The notes below the pieces were generated by a model. The model saw only the letters and a program-made list of their open reading frames with translations, made no database searches and had not been told where the DNA came from. A DNA stretch of 25,086 nucleotides. It comes from Botryllus schlosseri. Taxonomy: Eukaryota; Chordata; Ascidiacea; Stolidobranchia; Styelidae. Location: the NCBI GenBank assembly GCA_000444245.1, contig ATSW01003710.1, positions 1-25,086 on the forward strand, in the 5' to 3' direction. Below, piece after piece: positions 1-12,200 of this stretch (positions are counted from its first letter, which is position 1; each line of letters begins with the position of its first letter). The position numbers and the translations under genes are program-made.

Positions 1-101
1 GCAATAGCGACGATCAAAATAATATTGATGAGCAATTTCTTGAAACAGAAATTCACAGGGCAACAGAAAATATTTTATTTTTCGAAAATCATGATAGGTG
101 A

Positions 102-784
102 GATCGATCGAGGGGTATATCAGGGACGCTGAGTCCGAAAATGGTATTACTTTTGTCGAATCGGATCTGCTTTTTGAGGTATTGCCTCTACCTACATATG
201 CCATGAAAAGTAGTATGTTTGTGGGTAATAAGGTTAACTCGCTCTCGAGGAGGTGAATATGGGCTTGGATTAGTTTACATCATCTACCATGTAGTACTAA
301 CATGTATTGACATGCACCGATAAAGCAATAGTTAGTTTTATCCTGAAAATTATCATTTAGAGAGTATTTTTCGGACAGATAACGTCAATTAACCCCCCCC
401 CCTCTCCTCATTTAAGCTACAGGAAGAGTGAAATGACACTTATCTCATCGCCGATGATTAGTGAGCTCACATTTAACACGCTTTCCGACGCTTTTTATTA
501 TTAGATACTGTCCCTTGCTATCATTTTCACAAATTTCAATACATGGGGGTTTTAATAAGTATGTTAAAAATTGAGTGATAGCTAGATAGAGAAAGTGTCG
601 TAAGGACCACCTAGATTTGTTTTATTACATATGTTACGAGAACACGTTGAACACGTTGAACATGAAGCGATTCAATATGTGAAATGTTACCAAGGGCGTT
701 CATAAGGAGTGCATTGGTATGACATTGAGAGATCAAAATAAACGCCGGTCACCGCAAACGGTCCGCCAGCATTGGGCTGGTAGA
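102..784. other. Non-coding stretch, nothing recognised
   Basis: AT-rich sequence without a convincing reading frame. It holds an 11-base C run near 392-402 and a short duplication of gaacacgtt near 640-660. The last 60 bases before the hAT element are GC-richer and may be an older repeat fragment. Confidence 0.5.
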
Positions 785-1506
785 GTCTAAATCAGGGGTG
801 GGCAAACTTTTGAGCTCGCGGGCCGCATTTAACATTGGAATCCATTCGCGGGCCGCATTATATAAAATTGGGATTATAAACCAAAACGCAATATTGGTGT
901 TTTATTATATAGTGACGACATGGAGGTAATATACATGCTTATTTAAAACAATCCAAACATTGCTTTGATGATATCGTACGCGCGTCAGAAACAGTGGCGA
1001 GATTTCATAGGTTGGTCGACCTCAGTAACCAACTTGTCAAAACTATAGAGATGAAAGTAGGTTGTCCCGATTCTTAGAACAGGATTAAAATTGAAATCTG
1101 TGAGCAGCGATTGTTCATAGATTTGCTAATTCCACCTTGGGATCTGTTCCAGGACACGCAATGCTGACAGCATCATAACCATGTTAACTTCAATGAAACA
1201 CGCTTGTATTATGTGTATATAAATTATAAATACCCTAATTCTACGCATACGGAGAACGAATCTACCTAAGACACGCGCGAATCGTTTTTATAACCACATC
1301 ACTGAAATAATTCAAACTGGAGTGGCCAATCTGAGATCACACTAGTGATCCTAATTATGTCAATATCGTTTAGGATCTCTGTGATGTTTAGCAGTTGAAA
1401 CCTTTCAAACTGCGTTGGCCTAGAGATCGGACTGTCGCGCCAGAAATTAAATATAAAAAATAATATAGGAAGTATTTACCTTAGAACCTTAGAAGTATTT
1501 ACCTTG

Positions 1507-1539
1507 GAACTCTTTTACCTTATGAGGGTAAAAGAGTTC
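1507..1539. repeat. Perfect 13-bp stem hairpin
   Basis: gaactcttttacc (1507-1519) is followed, after the 7-base loop ttatgag, by its exact reverse complement at 1527-1539. Just upstream is an imperfect tandem copy of aagtatttacctt (about 1470-1505). It lies inside the hAT element. It could be an element foldback or cruciform; nothing shows that it is transcribed. Confidence 0.75.
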
Positions 1540-1649
1540 GCGCCACCCTTATCGTCATATCACAAAACGCAACCAGGATGCTAGCACACCTAACGGATAG
1601 CTAGATGGCGCGGAAGGTTACGACTGTGAATGAGAGGTTTTTAAATATG

Positions 1650-1800
1650 AAATTCAGACCAACTATACAGAGCAATGATTATGAACTGGAAGTCGATCGC
1701 GCGGAGCGCGAAAAAATGTTCAGTTGACCTCAGCTTCGCGCCCCCCTTTAGATGCTTTCACGCCCCCAAGAAGGGTGCACCCCCAGTTTGAGAACCACTC
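1650..1800. mobile_element. Solo hAT end nested in the 793-1959 element
   Basis: The sequence runs into cccagtttgagaaccactc, ending near 1800. This is the inverse of the common hAT terminus CAGTGGTTCTCAAACTGGG. The preceding tract of cgccccc-type runs is also typical of hAT subterminal DNA. No matching left end was found, so only the right edge is firm and 1650 is approximate. Confidence 0.55.
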
Positions 1801-1967
1801 CCTTAGAATTATCATGGTGAAATATACTAAGAAAAAGTTTAAACAAGTCCCAGCATTAATTCGATTTTTATTACGCAAGTTTCTTTAAACTCTCGCGGGC
1901 CGCACAGAACGGCGTCGAGGGCCGCATGCGGCCCGCGGGCCGTAGTTTGCCCACCCCTGGTCTAAAT

Positions 1968-3226
1968 GATGCAATTCCGCATAGTTTTGCGCGAGCCAAA
2001 GAGCCACCATGATGATTGATATTTTTACATGAATCAGATGTAAGGTTGGAACAAAAACAAGATGTCATTCATAGCACTTCCTCAATATTGAGTCTGCTTT
2101 ATAGCCAATTGCCCACTCCCTTGAAATTCCAGTTGCAGCTTTACGTTTCTGCCAGATCTGATTTCGAATGATGCTACGATATAGGATGTAATGGAAGACG
2201 TATGGCAATAGTATATGCTGTTGAAAATCCATTACCACCGACTGCTCAACATAATTACGAACACAGAGTGAACCAGCGTCTTTTACTCGAGATCAGCTAA
2301 ACAACGAAGGTCTTGACTTGTGGTGAGACGACAAAATATAAACTATGGGGATAACGTGGAAATGATGTTCACGAACGTTCTTGGATCAAGGATAAGCATG
2401 AGCATAAAATTTCAGTATCATCGCATCCCACAAAATCCGGGAAATATGAGTGAGGAACGAGGTGGACGGTTTCTCGTATAAATCAAATATATGAAAGAGA
2501 AATATCAAGATATAGTAAACGAAAATATTGCTTGCTTGTTTATTACCGAATTACTGCTATTTGTTGTTCACTTCAAGCACATTGATAGGTATAGGAAGCT
2601 TATTGTCACAAATTACAGTATATTAGGAGAATCCTATGAAAATACGAATAAATGGGGTATTTTTGTGTTCGATATGTGGAAAAGAATAGATTTATGCAGC
2701 AAAGTTCCGTTCCGTCGATATATTTGTATTTTACATTTCTCACATTCTCGTGGTTCCAGTACAGACGGACCTACTAAAGCATTTATTATAGGCTGTTGGG
2801 ATAAAATGTAACCTATAGTTTGATTTAAAAAATAATTAAATGTCCAAATTCGGTGATATATTGAAAAATAGAGCCACTCTGCAGAGAAAAATACCATTTT
2901 CGAGCTCAACGCCCCCGATTTACCCTACCATCATGAAATTTATTTGCAGTACTGTGTTATTAAACCTTCTGTGTTTGCCAAATTGTCCCTGCCAGAGAAA
3001 AAACGTTGTGAATCTGTGATCTTCTGAATCGTGTAATAGATGCAATTGCACACTTCCTGGAACACTGCCCGATATTCAACTTTCGCCAACCCTTTTTAAT
3101 TTACCTTTGTAATATGATAGGATCCCTATAATTTTATATTATTTCCATACGTAGCGTTCGCAGTCGCTTGAGCTCCTCGTCTCGCGTAGCAAATTTATCT
3201 GGTGTAGATGTTAGACCTTTATCATA
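1968..3226. other. No recognisable gene
   Basis: A 106-codon open frame (2491-2811, plus) and an overlapping 91-codon minus frame exist, but neither resembles a known domain and both are AT-rich chance-like frames. No repeat boundary was seen. Confidence 0.5.
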
Positions 3227-4838
3227 AGGCCTGGTTACATGTTCGACTCGACTTGGCGTTCAAGTCGTCTCCGGTGACGTCACGTCTCATCTCCAAGCTG
3301 ACTCGTTAAAGGGCCCTGTTTACATGATCCTTCAGGAAGCTGTATCGTGAACGATCCGGTGTCGCTTTACCCCATACAAATATATATTCGTAGTAAGTTT
3401 GGTGGGCAAGGTACAACGACAATGTGTGTTTGGTCGTACTCTGAAACGTTTCTTATCCTCGAAATTAACGAGGATGATGAGATACTCATAATATCGATAT
3501 TTGTAGAGGAAAATAATCTTGTTCACGTCATGATTGTAGAGGAAAACAACAAGTATAAGTTATCAGCTATCTTTTTCGGTGTCAACGAAGATGGGCCGTG
3601 GAGTATAGGCGGGAGTAACGACTGTTTTGATATGTCAGGCATCACTTGTCGATGCGATTGAAATAAGGTCATTAACACTCAAGTGACCCACTTGCAAACC
3701 CCATGTGGCCTCTAGTTGTTCGGCCGCTCCTCTGTAACAGACTACCCCATGTGTGCCGGTGACTTGAGAGTCAGTCACGGTACAGGAACTACTGCAGAGA
3801 TTTTATTGAAGCATCTTGTCTGCATGATATACCAAATAGGAAGTTAACAATACCAAGAATGTCTATAAAAACTGTCATAAAGAGCAAGATAGAGCACTAC
3901 TACTAAATTGCTAACCACCAATTAAACTTTGAGAAGTTCCAATTTCAGCACCCTCACAAACACATAGGCTACCATGAATACAATATCAAAACGGCAAGCT
4001 GAAAATCGTGAACACCCGCACGACCGCATCATATCAGCAGAACACTATAGCCCAGAACCCAGAACTAAAAACAAAGCAATAATCCTAACACCGCTGCGCT
4101 TCATCATCACCAGGAGAGTCACAAATCTCCATATCATCCACCCGGGAGAGACACCAGCTCCATCCCATCACATGCGCGCTCGCCACATCAGTTTATCCAG
4201 TGGAACAGTAGGCCTATGTACGAAATGCAGCAATCGTTCATGTATTCCCGTATCGATATAGCACACTGCAAGGCCACTTCTTCCATAAGTTCACTATGCA
4301 TGTCGTAGTCGAATTGTAGTACCGGTACAATCCACATCTCTTCCGAACTGTAGTCTGAGAAGTTGAAATACAGATGCAACGTTTTACCTTGTTAGCCATT
4401 TTATGTAGCTGATGACAGCAACTAGGCTACTACAGATCGAAGCGTCGCAGCCAAATATCAAATTTAAAACTGCCCTAAAAGAGCACGGTTGGTACTCCGG
4501 TACTGGTGTACTACATATATTCCATTGTAAACAAGCGAGCACTTACAAAGTAACCCCACTTTTCCTTGCCATGTTTGCCCAATTTCTCAACATCAGATGA
4601 AAAACATGAATTACGATGCCAAGAGCCCGCGCGGCAAAAACCATCGCCGTCGAACGAAAATCGCCAGACGCCGATGGGCGATGACCAAATACTCAAGCCG
4701 ATCGTAAACCACATTACACAACAGCTTGAGGCTCGAGTCGACTTGAAGCAGTTTGCCTTTCTCTTTTCATCGAATACGAGAGAGTCGGATCGACGAGTCA
4801 GCTTCGAAGCTGACTTAAACCGTCATGTAAATGGGCCT
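3227..4838. mobile_element. Possible non-autonomous inverted-repeat element
   Basis: aggcctggttacatg at 3227-3241 matches the inverse of catgtaaatgggcct at 4824-4838 in 12 of 15 positions. A second copy, gggccctgtttacatgatc, lies at 3310-3328. Motifs of the type gactcgactt/cgagtcgactt recur at both sides (about 3244, 4733 and 4914), as subterminal repeats often do. No clear target duplication was found, so the boundaries and family are uncertain. Open frames inside (for example 3347-3661 plus, 4188-4379 minus) match no domain I know. Confidence 0.4.
4796..4815. repeat. Perfect 20-bp palindrome
   Basis: agtcagcttcgaagctgact is its own reverse complement. It sits 23 bases inside the right edge of the possible element 3227-4838, so it may be part of that element's end structure. 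Confidence 0.85.
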
Positions 4839-6052
4839 ATAGATTACGTTGCTGTGGAATGTTGATTGAGACAAAATAGTTCACGACGTTGGACTTATCA
4901 CAGACGTACAATCGAGTCGAGCTTGACTTGAAGCCGAAAGATATGGAGGTATTAAATACTCATTTGAGTTTCTTTATATCTCTATCAAGTTGCAGTTCGG
5001 CGTTGATACAGATCCTGCGGTCTTTTAGTCGTCAATGCACAGTTGCACACAACTCGCAATCTCGATAACCTAAATGCCTTTTCTTGAAATATTAGGTGAA
5101 GTACCTTGCCTAAATCCTTGAAGCTAACGGAGTTACGGAAGAGGCCTACGTTCGTTGCAACTGAATGTATGATCGGAATAATGGAAGCCAAACGCCTCGA
5201 TGTATGCCTACATTGTACAATGTACACTTACACGCTGCCAGGCCCAATATTTCTACTGTTTAGCTATCACACAAAATGATTTGATGCGCAAGGGAAAAGT
5301 GGAATAGTAAAAGGCATGCGGAAACAGCCTTCTTTAAACGTTCAGCACGCTTTACTGGTTAATTGTGACCCATAAAGAACTTGGTAATGCCGTTGATGTG
5401 TCTTCACTCTCTGGTTCGAATAGAAATACTCGATAAATGAGAAGGTTCGGCAATGACGTTCGGACTGATGAATTTTCATCGATGTTTATTAGATCGAAAA
5501 TTTATCGTATACACAAATCATAGACCTTTGACAATGATTTTTGGGCCGGATAGACCAATAGCGTTTTAACCGCATACGAATATAGATATATATATACCTA
5601 ATTTAATATCCAATATCCAACCAAATGTGTTTCCAGTTAAAATTGTATCATCATAGATAAAACTGGAAACCAAAACTCAAAACCTGATGAGGTTTGTGCT
5701 CTAAAGTCGATCCAGCAACAGAATCTACCGATAAAAGCTTCCACCATTGCTACAGCCACCAGTTATAACTTGTATGGAATGAATTACGTATAGGCCATAC
5801 TTCACACACATTTGATGTTGAATGTCATATATTTTCCCCGCCTGATTTCTTGCATGTAACACCAACCGGCTGAGTGACTGCTGACTGCCTTATAAATTGT
5901 TTCTTGTTTTCGATTCAGACATATGTCGAATAGATTCAGCAATATGAGTATTTCAATGTATTGCAAAATATTGCGATCCATATTGTCGAAACGGTAACAC
6001 ACAAATTGGATGATTTTGTACATGTATCCGGGTTGTTGCTGAATACATCCAA
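4839..6052. other. 3' flank of the receptor gene
   Basis: No coding frame is recognised. As the receptor gene ends at 6053 on the minus strand, its 3' untranslated region should lie here. Candidate minus-strand polyadenylation signals are ATTAAA at 5602-5607 and AATAAA at 5485-5490. A short tatata tract lies at about 5585-5597. Confidence 0.4.
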
Positions 6053-6252
6053 CTACGGAGTCTCCGTCCTCTCCGTCATGGCTATGGGCACGGTATGAGT
6101 CTGTGTGGTCCGGGATGGTGTTTTTCGAATCTGCGTGATTTTTCTCCAAATAATTTCCGGCAGGTCCGAATAAAGCAGCGGATTCAGAGCGCTATTTATC
6201 GGCACAATTAGAAGTCCAGTTGGCAAGTAAACATCTTTAGGTATATTCGCTC
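6053..6252 (-). CDS. Receptor exon 13: TM7 and C-tail
   Basis: The acceptor is ttttaaacag at 6253-6262, phase 1. The exon encodes residues 499-563: TM7 with PINSALNPLLY, then a 38-residue tail rich in Thr, Arg and Ser, ending ERTETP and TAG at 6053-6055. The NPxxY motif is intact. The tail is short for this family and has no palmitoyl-type cysteine. Confidence 0.92.
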
Positions 6253-9200
6253 CTGTTTAAAACAGATTATTCGGCTTTAAATTACTCAGTGCTAAATGAG
6301 CACTGCTGTTGCTGTTAAACCGTAGCCGTTTGAGCAAATAACACAGATGTGTTGTACAATGTGGTACAACATGATGTACCATTATGACTTGATAATTCAG
6401 AAAGCTTTCTTCCAATTGTAATTGCGCCATGCTACTTGATGGAGGAAAATACTTGCCACAATTTTATTAATGGATGGGGAAAGATTTACTACGGTTGTCC
6501 GACATATGAGCATGCGTCACAATTGAAAACGACAGTTCAGCATGAGACACGTCAGCGTGCGTCGCTTCATAATGTGACTTTATATCCCCAAAACGTTTTA
6601 CCCTAACCAGAAACATAATCCAGAAAGTGAACCTTACATATCTCCTAACCCCGAGACCAGCCCTAACTCAACCATAAATCCAGCCCTAGCCTACCTCTAA
6701 CCCGTAATTTAACCCACATGCACACGTGTCGTGTGTCCGATTGTTGCACAACGAAGTGCCGCATGCTTCAATGGCGCATGCTCATATGTCCACGGACTAT
6801 TTATTTCATCTTCTATATCAACATTTACGGGGGGAAAGAAAGAAAAGCGACAACTCACGAAAAAAATTCAGTTGATGACACTATTCGACGTTACTTACGA
6901 ATGCACGCATACGGAAAATAGTGGTTATCAACTGAAGACGCACACGAACAAATCTGCAAGCCTCCGAGAAATCGAAAATTTCCACTGATTCATAAAATTA
7001 TAAAATATACCACAATACACATTACAAATATATTACATTACTATCGATTAATGGTACAAAATGCACTAAGAATAACCAAAGCAGCAATAGAACAACACCA
7101 TAATAAACGAGTTTTCACCTAAAAAGAAAACCTTATAATGAATACTCATTCTTTTATTTCCTTTCAAATACCAGTTTTGAAAGTGTCATCGTATTTTACA
7201 TCAAAATCCAACTGTGTGAAACCAATATCCTACTAAAAGATGAGCTTATAAACATAGGAAGTATAATTGACATTTCAGAATGATGCTGTTTCAATTTAAA
7301 GCCACAATCTCCCTTCATACGCCACTGCACGCGATGTAGCCTACCACTCCACGGAATCGCTGAGACCACCTCACGGAACATCGTATGTTCCAGGTAAGAC
7401 CAGATACGAAACTCTGGTGGAGAGGCATGCAAACTAAAATACTTTGAGAAGAGTTGCTATAATAGGAAGCAATCTTTTTTCCTTGTACCCTAATGTGTTT
7501 CAAAATCAAAATGTTCTATCGTGGACAAATATAAATGGTAATTGTTAACATAGAAAGGTCTAGGTTTTTGAAAATTAATTTCGTCAATTGTCATATAGTC
7601 GTATTTTTATTGCAAAAAGCATGGCGAAAAGTTGTTCTCGATGCATTCACTATTCATCTAACAACAACGCCCAACGCATCATATAGCGTTATCTGATTGG
7701 TGCCATTTAAAAAACAGGATATTACTGCATCTATTCACGAAACTAAGTGAGTAATTATCACAAGTGCCCGTAACCGACCTTCCCAGATGTTTTTGTTAAA
7801 ATGTATCGCTGTACTGTTCTATATTCATGTTTTTATCAGAAGTGCACATCCTTTCAACAAATAGGCTATTACCACTTCCAGAAAAGGAACTACTCTCGTG
7901 GGTTTCGCAAATACCTAATTGCTGATCATCCCGATGTTTTGGTTGATATGTATTGCTATATTTCTTACCATTTAGTGTCAGGAATCCCATTATGCATATT
8001 GGTATCCAGCACAAAAAATCAGAAATCACAATTCTTGTCAGCTTGCGTTGTAGGTTTTTGGTATCTTCGTTTTTCTTGTCTTCACGCATAGTCAAGTTCT
8101 TTCTTGCTCGTCTAAAAAGCATTAAAACAATGCACATATATAAATTGAAAGGAAAAGAAATCGAAATTAGGAAGTGGACATGGAGCTTGTTCAGATATTG
8201 ATCGCGTAAACGTCATTATTTGAGATGAGCTGGTGACAAAATTGGAACTCCGGTTGAGAACCACTGGTATAAATTCGGTATTGGAAGAATAATGGACTGG
8301 TACTGCACGACTCCAATTATTTAATAACGACAGGACTTGGATTTTAGCATATATTCAAATCATTGTGTACAGCCCTACTCGGGTTCGACATCTTGATAAA
8401 GCACCTTTCTATTTACCACGCACAATCGTTACAGCTACACTTACTGTTTATAAGCTATCAGGTGATCATGAAATACTACCTGTAAAATAGAATGTAGCAA
8501 ACAACCATAAACAGGAACGACAAAAAGTTGATGAGTAGCAGAAAAAACGTGTATCCCCACGCCTTGTCCATCGACGGGTCTGGGAAAAACGTCGGAAGGC
8601 ATACTGTGTGGCTCGAATAGTATCCGAATTCATACGCCACTGTTGTGTTCGGATCAATTTTCCGGATCAGACCCCGCATTCGGCTCCAGTCTGTCTCTCT
8701 GTGAATCAGATGTCATTTATCACAGGTAACGGTAGGGGAACCTGAGAAAGTGAAAACGTTACCCGGATTCCTGTATTTGATCCACGTTCAATGGGCTAAG
8801 CCAGTTTTTCATGTAAAGGATTTCCTGATAATGCATCACCTTGAAAATGCTATTTTGGGAAAACCTGATCATTGAATATAAATGGACTGTGAGATTAATA
8901 CTTCGTTAATTTGATTATGGGTTCATAAATCGTATCTCGGACCTACGGATTGAAGGCAGAGGTGGAAGCAGTGGTGTACACTAGGACCAAACTAGGCACT
9001 AACCAAATGTTTTTATTGGACCCAATTAGAATCTGGAAACTAGTTTTCCAAACTATACGTGCGGACATCTGATATACCCACACCTATAAGTACATTCAAA
9101 TTAGGCCTCAACGGAAATTCAAACCACAAGACTTAAGGAAGATGTCTATCTATATTGTTGAACTAAATTTTGAACCCCGTCGGTTACTAAAATTTACTGG

Positions 9201-12200
9201 AAATACCAAACTAGTTAAATAACCTAAAACGATAGCCAGACTGAAACAGAATATCGTTAACCGACTATCAGATCAGATGCATAGTAAGTTTGGTTTCACG
9301 TACCCAATGCTGCTGACAAAGTAATCTTCAATCTGCGGAATCAGCGGGATGACACCCAACAATATCGATCCTGTCCAAGATATAGCAATCGCGACGGTCA
9401 CATACGCAACGTTAGGTTTTGAGAAGGGTCTGGGATCGATAAGCGAAATGTATTGTAGAAAAATCCAACGATATACCAGAAAACCTTCGCTTTTGACTTA
9501 CTGATCAACCGAGTCACGCCATTTAGTACAGTGTTGTGCAGAATGTTTTACTGGTGGGTACTATAAGGTTTTTCAAGACAGCTTTTTTAAGTGGCGTGTG
9601 TGCACGTGCACGGAAATAACTTTAGAAATATTGATCGGCACAACAACAGTGATCAACAATTAATCCATAATTGACAATAACGAATGCGAGACAGCATTAT
9701 GAAATAATTTGTATCAAATACGTCTACATATTATGGTGAGTGGCCTGTAGAGTTCTGCAAACGATATCATGCAGAGCAGGCAATCTCGCAGCCCATTAGG
9801 CCATGGTTAGGGTCTCCGTGTCCTGCAGCGGGCAGGAACAATAATTCAGAAACTCAATCAGGTATATTGTCCCGTCTCAGGTATATTGTCCCGTCTCACT
9901 GACATGCAAAGTTTGAAGAAGTCATTCTGCGACTCGCACAATAATCGAAATCTTCTGCGTATTTGGCCTGCAGCCGACCGAATCAAACATATAGCCGACC
10001 TCGTAATGAGATATACAATCTGATGAGCCCAGAAACTGTATTGGTGATGGTAATCTACGTAAATTATGTATGCGCTTTGGTGGCAGGAAGATACTTTGTG
10101 GGATGATTGTACCGTCATGGATTCACAGATAATATCTATAGTACCAAGAGTATTTACCTCATAACAGAATATAACCTTTGAGCTGCAATTATAACCATCG
10201 TGAAAACCGATTGCTCGGATCCAATGACCAATATCGCACCTAGCGCAGAACAGGTGCCGCTGCTTCTCCATTCTATATCAACTTTGCAATAATCCGTGCC
10301 GGATTGCGAAGCCTTTATGCATATCGAGAACGCATAGATCTGCAAATGTGAGAGTGATATCCACGCGTGGTTGAATACGTTACATGTTGCAAAAGATCAA
10401 TGTTTCTTACCCCGACAAGCAAATCCGAAACAGCAAGATTCAGTACCAATCGGTTCATTAGTTTATTTGATTCCGAGCTGATTCTCGCTTTACTGCTGAT
10501 GATTACGTTCTTGATTATATGCCGTGCGGATATTACAACTACTGCAGAGCATCCGACCAACGCCACCAAGCCTGAGACAGAGTGCGAAACACATTGCTAC
10601 GATATTTTGTTCCATCGATGCACACATAGTGCCGTGACTATACAAGACTTATTTGGGACGATTTTCGCTCTGCAGCACCGGAACTCATTTGACGCGACGA
10701 TGATGAATTTGTTATTACTGCATTGACGCAGAAAGAAGTATGAAATTCGCTAAGAATGATAGGCACACACATTTGCTCCTCGAAGAAAGCCTATGCAGTA
10801 TCAAAATACACCCATGTGTGGCGATTAGTATATATAGGGCATGATTTGTTGCATTACGCACTGGTCTCCAATCCGGAATTTGGCGCAAAAACACGAAATT
10901 CCGCTCAACGTCAGATCATGATGTACGATTTCGACTCCTGAAATCACTTGCCACCAGCAATTTTAGCATTTTGTAATGACTTAAAATATAAGTCTTAAAT
11001 TCTTCGAGGTTGAACTGCGTGACAAATAACAGCTCCGTATGACAGGATCTTATATACATAACGTTAAAACGAAGTGATATTGTACGTACTGTTTGAGCAG
11101 TGGTGTAGCAGCCACTTCTCCCTTATGGCTCTGCGCTAGGTGCGGCAAATTGTGAGATGAAGACCTTTTCTTTCATTTTTTTGATCAACACAACAAGATT
11201 TCCAGTAAATATAATCAAACAGATTGAAACTATTTCAAACTTTGGACGGCATTGTCAACGAAAGCCGTGGGCAGCAGCTTATGCCCCTATGCTATTGTGA
11301 TTGAGGGCAATTCAACAAACACGGCCAACCGCCATTAAGGATGTCGTCATACTTCAATTTATTGTATGGGAAAATACACGAAATAATTTAATATAGTTAC
11401 TTATTATCCAGCTGATTGCAAGAATTGATTTGTTGGTAATCATTGACTTTTCATCCGAGAAAGCGCTGTTAATACAACCGGGTTGACATTCATCGGAGGC
11501 CGACTGACAATCCTTCACACCGTCACATACCTGTAACAAAAAAATGATGCTTCAACTTGGTCAGACGTAATAATGTTATTGATCAGGTAAGACATATACA
11601 GCAATGCTTTGAGATGCACCAAGGATATAGATATAGGAGTGTGCTATTTCGAACAATATAAAGAATGAAATCGATTTGAATATCGGTGGTTGACCAATGT
11701 TCGTGTGCATCGTGCTAAATGTCAAAATGACAGCAGCTGTGTTATGTTTGGTTTAACAGCGGCTGATAAATTCGGGAATTCAAAGTGAAACGAACTCACA
11801 GAATGATTTTCCGCATAATCCCTTGACGATGTGCACAATGAGTACAATTTATGGGCAAAAATATTTGTTGTACTGACAAGTGGATCCAAATGCATACAGC
11901 AAACGCTACTGACATATATTTGAGACTAATAAACTTATTCGTCGAATATTCACAGTATGTCAAATGCTTGCATCCGATGACGCGTATCGGTCCAAAACTT
12001 ACAGTATACCAACGACATGAGTAGGCTACATGCTTGGATGCAGCTAATTTTTCTGCTAATGTTATGGGGACTCCACAATATATTGCTGTCCGTATAAAAC
12101 GAATACTGGAATAAGAAGCAATGCCACGCTTACTTACTAATTCCATAGAAACATAGTTCAACTTGCCCTCATCTTTGCAGGCAAAATGGTAGCAATTCGC

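Larger units (their letters stand above)
793..1959. mobile_element. Non-autonomous hAT element with 8-bp target duplication
   Basis: The left end caggggtgggcaaact (793-808) is repeated exactly in inverse at 1944-1959, giving 16-bp terminal inverted repeats. The element is flanked by a perfect 8-bp duplication, gtctaaat, at 785-792 and 1960-1967. The 8-bp duplication and a CAGGGGT-type terminus are hallmarks of the hAT superfamily. Next to both ends lie GC-rich gcgggccgc motifs, typical of hAT subterminal regions. No transposase-like frame is present in the 1,167 bp, so it must have been mobilised by a partner elsewhere. A second hAT end lies inside it near 1800. The intact duplication suggests a fairly recent insertion. 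Confidence 0.93.

Noticed and set aside
3-98. Open frame entering from the window edge (32 codons, hydrophilic) with a possible GTGAGA donor
   Set aside because: Too short, no domain match, and the upstream context is missing.
2491-2811. 106-codon plus-strand open frame
   Set aside because: AT-rich, overlaps an equally long minus frame, and resembles no family I know.
3347-3661. 104-codon plus-strand open frame with an acidic middle
   Set aside because: No recognisable motif; it lies inside a possible repeat element.
4188-4379. Minus-strand frame with a coding-like composition
   Set aside because: No splice partners or domain could be found.
5395-5430. ggttcgaat resembling a tRNA B box
   Set aside because: No A box at the right distance and no cloverleaf pairing was seen.
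9858-10271. 137-codon minus-strand frame
   Set aside because: Overlaps the TM3 exon in a different register; the TM3 frame carries the conserved motifs.
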